Shown here: positions 57,379-64,000 of the stretch, in pieces
How the letters are laid out: each line of letters begins with the position of its first letter
Numbering within the stretch: the first letter of the stretch is position 1
Assembly: GCA_016748015.1 (NCBI GenBank)
Contig: JAAOMT010000571.1
Location: 1,057,095-1,121,094, forward strand
Source: Geosiphon pyriformis
Lineage: Eukaryota > Glomeromycota > Glomeromycetes > Archaeosporales > Geosiphonaceae
DNA: 64,000 bases
Direction of reading: 5' to 3'
Translations under genes and position numbers: made by a program
Notes under the pieces: model-generated
The model's database searches: none
Seen by the model: only the letters and a program-made list of their open reading frames with translations
Told to the model about the DNA's origin: nothing

Positions 57379-58300
57379 CTATTTAAGTTCCTGTTCCTTG
57401 GCAAGATCAAGGAGTGCAATATATTGTTCATAGTCTGGATCAGAGTTTAAATCTGAGTTGGAATTGTTGTCATTGTTATTGCCATATTGGATGGAACTGG
57501 AACTGGTGTTTTTGTTATCGTCATTGTCGGAGTTTGAATTGGGATTAAAAATTGATTCCGATTCTGATGCACAGCTGCTGATTGGTTCCTTTTCCTCTGG
57601 GATTGTGTAGATCATGTGTGATGGCAGATTGTAAATGAAGTTACACTCATTACAATATTAGAAATCACATGGAATCAAACAGTAATTACATAGTCGAGTG
57701 TTTATTTCTTCCAAGCATTGTTTCTGCTCTTCTATTGTGGGCGCTAATCACTGGTAATGTTTGTGAAATTCTTATGAGTCATTCTCGATGTTGCCAAAAA
57801 CATCGGAAGTTTGGACGTATTTAGGTTCAGGAAGAGATAAAGGATTGTTTTTTATTTCCAGTAATTCGCTGGTTGTTGTGTCTTCTGCTTTCACATATGC
57901 TATTCTCTAAAGTTTATGTTCATTGTGAGAATATTCTTTCAATTGTCATAGTGCTCTTTTCCATGCATCATCAATTGATGTTCTCTTGCATACCCAGTCA
58001 TTTATCAAGATGGTGTACTGACATGTCTTATCACATGTTCCTCCCTGCCCAGGAATGTCATTTCACATTCTTTCATCAGGTAAGATAGTTCCACATGCAA
58101 GACATGGTTGATTGTCCCACTTTCCTTGTCATTTCGGTCATCCAAAGTGCTCTATGACACATGCGTGGTAGTAAAATTTGGTGGCCATTGAATATTTCTC
58201 ATTGTTGCCACAGAATGCGCTCATTGACAACAATTTCTTACTGCAATCGACACATATCAGTTTTGGTCGACAATAATTAGTTGATGGTGATAGATAGGTG
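57379..58300 (-). pseudogene. A4 acidic linker and Cys-rich module
   Basis: 57615-57379 holds the Ser/Asp/Asn-rich linker. CX2C pairs of the zinc module can be followed with stops near 57690-57640 and 58260-58020. Confidence 0.6.
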
Positions 58301-58759
58301 TGTGAGTTATGAGCAGTGGTGTCAGTGAGTGTTGTTTCTTCTTTCTTTTCTTTTCCCTTCCCTTTATTGCTTTTTTTGTTTTCTTCCTATTCCCAGCTTA
58401 ATGTCAGTTTGTCATTATCAGTCCAAGTCAGGTTATCTGTTTCCCAGGTAAGTTCTGCTCTTTGTTTTCCTTTCCCGTTGTTGTTGTCATTCCAGGAAAG
58501 TATTGGCAGCAGTTTGTTGTGGTTGACATCGGCTCATGATACTTGATATACTTTCCACGTTGGTTTGTTTTCTTCTTTCTCAAATTCGATAAGCAGTGTT
58601 GTTGTCCTGATGTTGTTAGGTTTGAAATGGCCACACATTGCTGGGACTCGCATGTATTGGCCATTTTGGCTGAATTGGAGTTCCTGGGTGGTCCAGTTGA
58701 GCATTGTGTTGGTTTTAGATAACCAATTGTTGCCAACGAGTGCTTAATACTGAGTGGCT

Positions 58760-59330
58760 TCTATTACCAAAACTTTAATAGGTATTGTGATGCCATTGAC
58801 TTTGATAGGGAAGTCATCTATTTCACCAATTGGAGTTTTGGTAGCTCCATCAGCAGTGATAATCCTAGTGCTGGCAGTGTAATCAACTTGACAACCTAAT
58901 TGATCAATGAGTTATTATGTGATAATGCTGTCTGCTGAACCACTGTCAAGGATTAATTTGATGAAGTGGCCATTAATCTTGACATTAGTGTACATAGTCA
59001 TGATCAGTTTTTCTTCAAGTGCTGCTCTACTGAATAATGGCATATCTGATGGTTTCTTGAGTTCGAATGGGAAAATAGCATCCAAAGATTTATTTTTGGT
59101 GATTGTAGCAGGTAAGATATTATTGGTAGGTGGTTGTTATTGTTCAATTCTCTGATTGCTGGAGGTGGCGTTTTCTGGCATCACCAAAAGGCTTAAATAG
59201 TGTTGGGAATTCAGGTTTTGGGTGGGACTGGTGTCCGAATTCCACTGACGAGATCCTGATTGTTGGTGGGAAGAGTTGGGAATTAGTTGATATACAACCA
59301 TCGCCGATCTCCAGTTTTGGGTGATCCTCA
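58760..59330 (-). pseudogene. A4 protease with DSGS retained
   Basis: LILDSGSADSIIT, with the catalytic DSGS at 58947-58936, followed by TAA TAA where A1 and A2 have TGA CAA. Confidence 0.72.
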
Positions 59331-59339
59331 ATCTTGGAT

Positions 59340-61380
59340 TCTCTGATGTTATTTAAGCTGGATTTGCTAGTGGTGTTTAAATGGTGGATGTTTGATAGAT
59401 TGCTGGTAGCTGTGGTTGATATATTACTTGTGGCTGCATCTGATAAATTGCTTGTGATGGTGGTTGATAAACTGGAGTTTAATAAACTGGCGGTTGATAA
59501 ATTGGTTGGTGCATCATAGGCAGGTAAGTGAGTTGGTATTGGTCTTGATTCAGGTGATGATTCGGAGTCTGGAACTGGTGATCAGGGTTTCTATATTGAT
59601 TTCCCAGTCATGGATTGCTATAAGTATAACAGTTGGCTCTAATGTGCTCTTGTTTACCACAGTTGTGGTAGATGCACATCTCTGGCTGCCATGACTAATT
59701 GGATAATGACAATGGACATGACTGATTTTGAAAATGATTCACATTTCCCTGATTGTTATGCTATTGAAGAGGTTGATAAATCGTGTGATTGTTAGCTAAA
59801 TATCCCTCTAATTTCTGATTAATTGAATCACTGAATTGCTTCAATTTGAAATCCAATTCAAATAATCTATTCATTGCTAGATTCACAGCTTGAGCATGAT
59901 TAGCTTCTAGTTCAGCTGCTTCAAAATCTCTAGCGTATGTGACTATGGCTGGAAGATCCACTGGGTGCATTGGATGTACTTGTTGTAGGATACTACTGCG
60001 CAATCCTCTAATAAATTGATTTAAAATCCATGATGTTGTGAAATAGTTGACTTGGATAGCTTGTATTTGGTGTAGATTTCTATGGAAGTGTCTCAAATAG
60101 GTAGTGACTGCTTCAGTATTTCCTTGTCTGATCATTGTAAAGATGTTGGCTAATTTGTTGATACTATTATTGTTGCTAAAGTACTGCAAGAATTCAGTTT
60201 TAAATCTATTAAAATTTTGGGGTTTGACAGTGAGACTTTGATACTATGTATCAGTAGTATCCTGGAGAAAGTAAGGGATTGCTTGCATTGCTCTAGCATT
60301 ATCCTAATTATTGGCTGTAATGGCTTTGGCTACGTCATTAACCAGACTTGGGCATCGTCTTCTTCACCATTGAATTTGTCAAGTTTTATGATAGGTATGT
60401 AAGCCATTTGTTGTTGCTGTGGTAGTGGAAGTTGTTGTTGTTGTTGTTGAGGCAGTATTGGTGGCGGTTGTTGTTGGTTCTGTGATTGGATGGGCTGGCC
60501 AATTGTTTTAACGGGTGGTTGATCAATGACAATAACTGGAGGTAAGTATTGATTAATTACTTTGGGGTTTGGATTGTTCTGATTTGGTGGTATTTGAATA
60601 TTCGGAGTGTTGTTTTCCTAATTGTCTAAATTTGGCTGGGTTTGAAAGTTCAGAGTTTTACTTTCTGGATTTTCTAGAATCAGGTTTTGGTAAGTAAATT
60701 TGTGATTCTCAGATTCTTTTTTCTCTTCTACTTCTTGTCCTTCTTCTGATTCAGTAATTTCTCATGGACTCACGATTCTGAAATTTGGTTAAGGTGGCAG
60801 TGATCAAAATCCTGATGGCATTGGCGATCAAGATTTAAAACTTTCAAAATATTTGTCATATAGTCCTAGTAAATCCTCTTTCTTTTGTTTACTTTGAAAT
60901 GGGAAATGTCCAAATATTGATGTTGCATTTGATGCAGATGTGTCTGTTGATGATATATTGATGGCACTTTCAGGGGTATAGTGGTAGGATGAGTTGTTTG
61001 GAGACTCAACTCTAGTTTTCTTCCAAGTGGGTGGTTGTATCCTTTGAGATGTTACTGCTGGTGTTTGTAGTTTTCTTTTGCCTTTACTTGTGTAAGTAAT
61101 TGGGTATTTTTGCTGTGTATGGTGTTTAATTTCTTTGTTAATCTCAATAATGATGGATGCAAAATTATGATTTGTGAGTAGGCTGGTGTTTTGAATTAAT
61201 TTGTTGTAAAAAGTTTCTCTTGCTGATTCAATATTTACAGATATTCTCAACAGATAGACAATCTTTTTGTTGATGTAGAAATTGAAAGCTGATTCTGCTA
61301 ATATGTGATTATGGGTTAATCCCAAATATTAACAGTAATGTTAAAATAAGGATTTCGCAAATCCTAGATGGTTTGCTCCG
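59340..61380 (-). pseudogene. A4 gag
   Basis: N-terminal piece 61325-60828, capsid 60400-59890 (open 60189-59761), Q-rich run near 60415-60460 (repeated TTG on the plus strand), knuckle near 59685-59640 reading YHNCGKQEHIRANC (first Cys is Tyr). Confidence 0.72.
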
Positions 61381-61441
61381 ATATTTTCTAATTCTGCCAC
61401 TTTTGGATGGGATTGTTGGTGCTGGTTCTCTGTAGAATTAT

Positions 61442-61459
61442 ACCTCACAGAGAGCACCA
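61442..61459 (-). other. primer binding site of A4
   Basis: TGGTGCTCTCTGTGAGGT on the minus strand, two bases inside LTR-6. Confidence 0.65.
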
Positions 61460-61461
61460 AA

Positions 61462-62292
61462 TATTACGAGTAATTATTTGGAGTATTGAATCAAATAACA
61501 AACCTGTAACTTGGTGCTAAAAGTTATTCATGTTGATGTTATTAATCTGAAGATTTCAGGTTGAGTTTTTTGTATAATGAACAGAGATTCAATAGTTGTT
61601 TTATCCATAACTTCCCAGAATCGCAATTCTGTCAATTCTTCTCTCGGTGTGATGGCTGGCAATTCTCTGGTAAGTATTCTGTATCTTCTGTATGTGTCCT
61701 ACCCTCTTGCAGAGGTCTTTTACCAGGCAATCTTTAACGTTAATAATCTAGTGCTTTATTTAACCAATTAGTGCACAACAATAAAATCAAAATAAAAGAA
61801 ATAAAAGAAATAAAAGAAAATCATAAATAAGCCAAGGCAATTTTGCAAGTCAGTATCCTGTCAATAGCCATGATCAAGAGCTATTGTTCCAGTATGTTTA
61901 AGTATTAATTACTATCAACATAGAGTATTGATAGTGGAATTAGATTTGAGATACCAAATAGTTATTTATTGTGTTTGGAAGGTTGTCTAGATAAAATCTA
62001 AACTTAGAAGTTTGTTTTTTTCAGCTTCTAATACTACTGCTATATATACATAATTAAGATTCCTCAATTCCTCAATTCTTCACAACAGGAATCCTGGAAT
62101 TCTTGGAATCCTGCAATTTCTTTGAGAAGAATTCTGGAATTCTGGAATCCTGCAATTCCTCATAAAAATCCTGTAATTTCTGGAATCCTGCAATTCTTGA
62201 GAGGAATTCTGGAATTCCACATTTTATTACGTCTACTTCTGATTGGCTAATAACTATACTAATATATATTCTCTATATTTCTATGAGTAACA
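61462..62292 (-). repeat. LTR-6: 5' LTR of A4
   Basis: 831 bp, TATTAC...GTAACA; similar to LTR-5 with many shared variants absent from LTR-2 to -4. Confidence 0.87.
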
Positions 62293-62296
62293 TCAT

Positions 62297-63034
62297 GTTT
62301 TGGTTACTATTTTCTCAATTGCTACCTTCTTCTTCCTCGGAGTCAGTTATTTTCCAGGAACTAATGGCTCTGAAATCTAGTTGTAATGGTGGTAATCAAA
62401 TTTTTAATGGCATTGAAGATCACAATTTAAATCTCTCAAAGTAATTGCTATATGTTCCTAGTAATTCTGTTTTCTTTTGTTTACTTTGGAATGGGATTTT
62501 GTTCAATAGTGTTGTTGTATTTGTGGTGGACATGTCTGTTGATATTATATTAATAGTGCTTCCAGGTGTGTGATGATATGATAGATTGGCAGGAGAATTA
62601 AATCTTTGTTTCTTCCAAATGGGTAGTTGGATTTGCTTTGGAGTTCCTGCTGGTGTTTGTAGTCTTTCTTTTCCTTTATCAGCAAACATGATAGAAAATC
62701 TTTGTTTGGTGTATTTTTTAATTTCTCTATTTATTTCTGTGATTAGTGGTGCAAATAAATAGTTTTGTGAAAGAATAGTGCTTTAAAGTAGTTCACTAAA
62801 GAAATTGTTGAAAGTAAATTCTGGATCTCTTTGGCTTCCTAAATAATATATGATTCTCTTATTGACGTAGTAATTGAAAGCTAATTTTGTTGGCCAACTA
62901 TTATTTGTTAATTCAAGATGAGTGTAATAATGTTAGAATAAGGATTTTGCAAATCCTAAATGATTTGTTCTTATTTCTTCAGATTCTGTCACTGTTTGGA
63001 TAAAGTTGTTGGTGCTGGTTCTCTGTAAGATTAT
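62297..63034 (-). pseudogene. A1 gag N-terminal portion
   Basis: Open at 62689-62420 (KGKERLQTPAGTPKQIQLP, SYHHTPGSTINI), homologous to the gag N-terminal pieces of A2 and A4. Continues at 55665 after removing A4. Confidence 0.7.
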
Positions 63035-63052
63035 ACTTTACAGAAAGCACCA
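63035..63052 (-). other. primer binding site of A1
   Basis: TGGTGCTTTCTGTAAAGT on the minus strand, two bases inside LTR-7. Confidence 0.65.
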
Positions 63053-63054
63053 AA

Positions 63055-63895
63055 TGTTACAAGTGATTATTTGGAATCTTAAATCAAATAACAAATCCAT
63101 AACTTGGTGCTTGGTTAATATGTTGGTGATGATCTGAAGATATTGTTATCTGAAGGTTTTGGTTGAGTTCTTTGTATAATGAACAGAGATTTAATTGTTG
63201 TTTTTAGTAGCCTCCCAGAATTGCAATTCCATCAAATTTTTTTCTTAGCGTGGTGGCCAGTAATCCTTCTGATAAGCTATCCTCAAATCTATGAGTGTTT
63301 TACTCTTGTTTCATGGGTTTTTTACCAGTCCCTATAATGTTTGTATCTCAGCACTTAATCTTTTTAATCAATTAGTAAATAACAAAGAAAAATAAAATAA
63401 AATAGAAGAAATAAAAAATAAAAAATAAGCCAAAGCAATAATGGTTAGTATTCTGTCAATAGCCATGATCAAGAGCTATTGTTCCAGTGGGGTTAAGTAT
63501 CAATTACTATCAACATGAAGTGCTGATAGAAGAGTAGATTGGAGATAAAAAATAATTATTTATTAATATTTGTGAGTTTGAAAGGTTGCTTAGATTAAAT
63601 CTAAACTAAGAGGTCTGCCTTTTTTACTTCTAATTCTACTACTATATATACATAATTGAGATTCCTCAATTCTTCAATTCTTTACACCAGAAATCCTAGA
63701 ATTTCTGGAATCTTGCAATTCTTTTGAGAGGAATTCTGAAATTCTGAAATCCTGCAATTCCTTGTATGAGAATTCTGAAATTTCTGGAATCTTACAATTC
63801 CTCTAAAAAGAATCCTGGAATTCCACATTTTATTATGGTTATTTCTGATTGGTTAGTTTATGCTAATATATTCTTTCTATATTCTATGAATAACA
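63055..63895 (-). repeat. LTR-7: 5' LTR of A1
   Basis: 841 bp, TGTTAC...ATAACA, then GCAT. Pairs with LTR-1 by shared variants (e.g. TTGGTTAATATGTTGGTGATG near the left end). Confidence 0.88.
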
Positions 63896-64000
63896 GCATG
63901 CTTTGCAAAAATAGCAGGTGTGGGTTTTATATTCTTCTTCTAAGGAGATACAGGCTCCCATAGATAAAAGCTTCTTTTTGCAATCTTTGTATTTTAGTAA
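63896..64000 (-). mobile_element. element B resumes (right of A1)
   Basis: Minus strand reads KDCKKKLLSMGACIS then THTCYFCKAC, the first CX2C pairs of the element B Cys-rich module; continues in frame at 36035 after dropping one GCAT. The rest of element B lies beyond the window. Confidence 0.8.

Larger units (their letters stand above)
55670..62292 (-). mobile_element. A4: internally deleted A-type element inserted in A1 gag
   Basis: LTR-5 (55670-56515) and LTR-6 (61462-62292) flank 4.9 kb. Target duplication TCGT (55666-55669) / TCAT (62293-62296). Gag, protease, Cys-rich module and dUTPase are present; RT, RNase H and integrase are missing. Removing A4 restores the A1 frame (text equivalent to YQHLITENPEV in A2). 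Confidence 0.88.
36040..63895 (-). mobile_element. Ty3/gypsy element A1 with two nested insertions
   Basis: Bounded by LTR-1 (36040-36886, its 3' LTR) and LTR-7 (63055-63895, its 5' LTR) with GCAT on both sides (36036-36039, 63896-63899). Own internal sequence: 36887-39700, 50884-55669 and 62293-63054. The gaps are the composite at 39701-50883 and A4 at 55670-62292. In each case the A1 frame is restored when the insert and one 4-bp duplication are removed. Confidence 0.9.

Noticed and set aside
1-64000. tRNA or rRNA genes
   Set aside because: No cloverleaf with A/B boxes or rRNA core that I could defend was found on either strand.

Overview
This looks like a nuclear segment of a fungal genome, most likely an early-diverging, transposon-rich lineage. 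I infer Glomeromycotina (arbuscular mycorrhizal fungi) from three things: short GT-AG introns in conserved eukaryotic genes, strong AT bias, and a LINE whose endonuclease-RT-RNase H polyprotein resembles those common in that group. The taxon is an inference; no rRNA or marker gene is present.

Bases 1-8500 form a compact gene island of moderate GC. In order: the 3' part of an NRDE-2 family gene (+, 17 exons visible), ARPC4 of the Arp2/3 complex (-), a mitochondrial bL31 ribosomal protein (-), a LAMTOR3/MP1 Ragulator subunit (+), and a membrane-anchored, probably mitochondrial nucleoside diphosphate kinase (-). At about 8.8 kb composition drops sharply to very AT-rich DNA. I see no host gene in the remaining 55 kb.

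Bases 8.9-23.2 kb are a decayed repeat zone: a pair of diverged direct repeats, a 3'-truncated LINE ORF1 on the minus strand, and facing it a full-length dead LINE on the plus strand (12.37-23.23 kb). The LINE is split by a hAT DNA transposon (14264-17579, 8-bp target duplication) and by a solo LTR (20517-21268, 4-bp duplication). In both cases removing the insert restores the LINE reading frame.

Bases 23.3-64 kb are Ty3/gypsy LTR retrotransposons. Element P (+) is followed by a nested stack on the minus strand. Element B (30.3-36.0 kb, resuming at 63.9 kb) is interrupted by A1 (36040-63895). A1 is itself interrupted by a three-LTR composite holding A2 (39701-50883) and by the internally deleted element A4 (55670-62292). 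Each complete insertion has a 4-bp target duplication (GCAT, GCAT, TCGT/TCAT), and excision in silico restores the host element's frame.

The A elements have an unusual order: gag, CCHC knuckle, protease, Cys-rich zinc module, acidic linker, dUTPase, beta-rich linker, RT, RNase H, integrase, then a separate post-integrase reading frame ('ORF3'). The part of B inside the window shows the same order from the Cys-rich module to ORF3. The zinc/dUTPase module and ORF3 are the best candidates for poorly described biology. Decay is strongly directional (C to T and G to A), with repeated Asp-to-Asn, His-to-Tyr and CGA-to-TGA changes at key codons. This suggests methylation/deamination or a RIP-like process rather than random drift.
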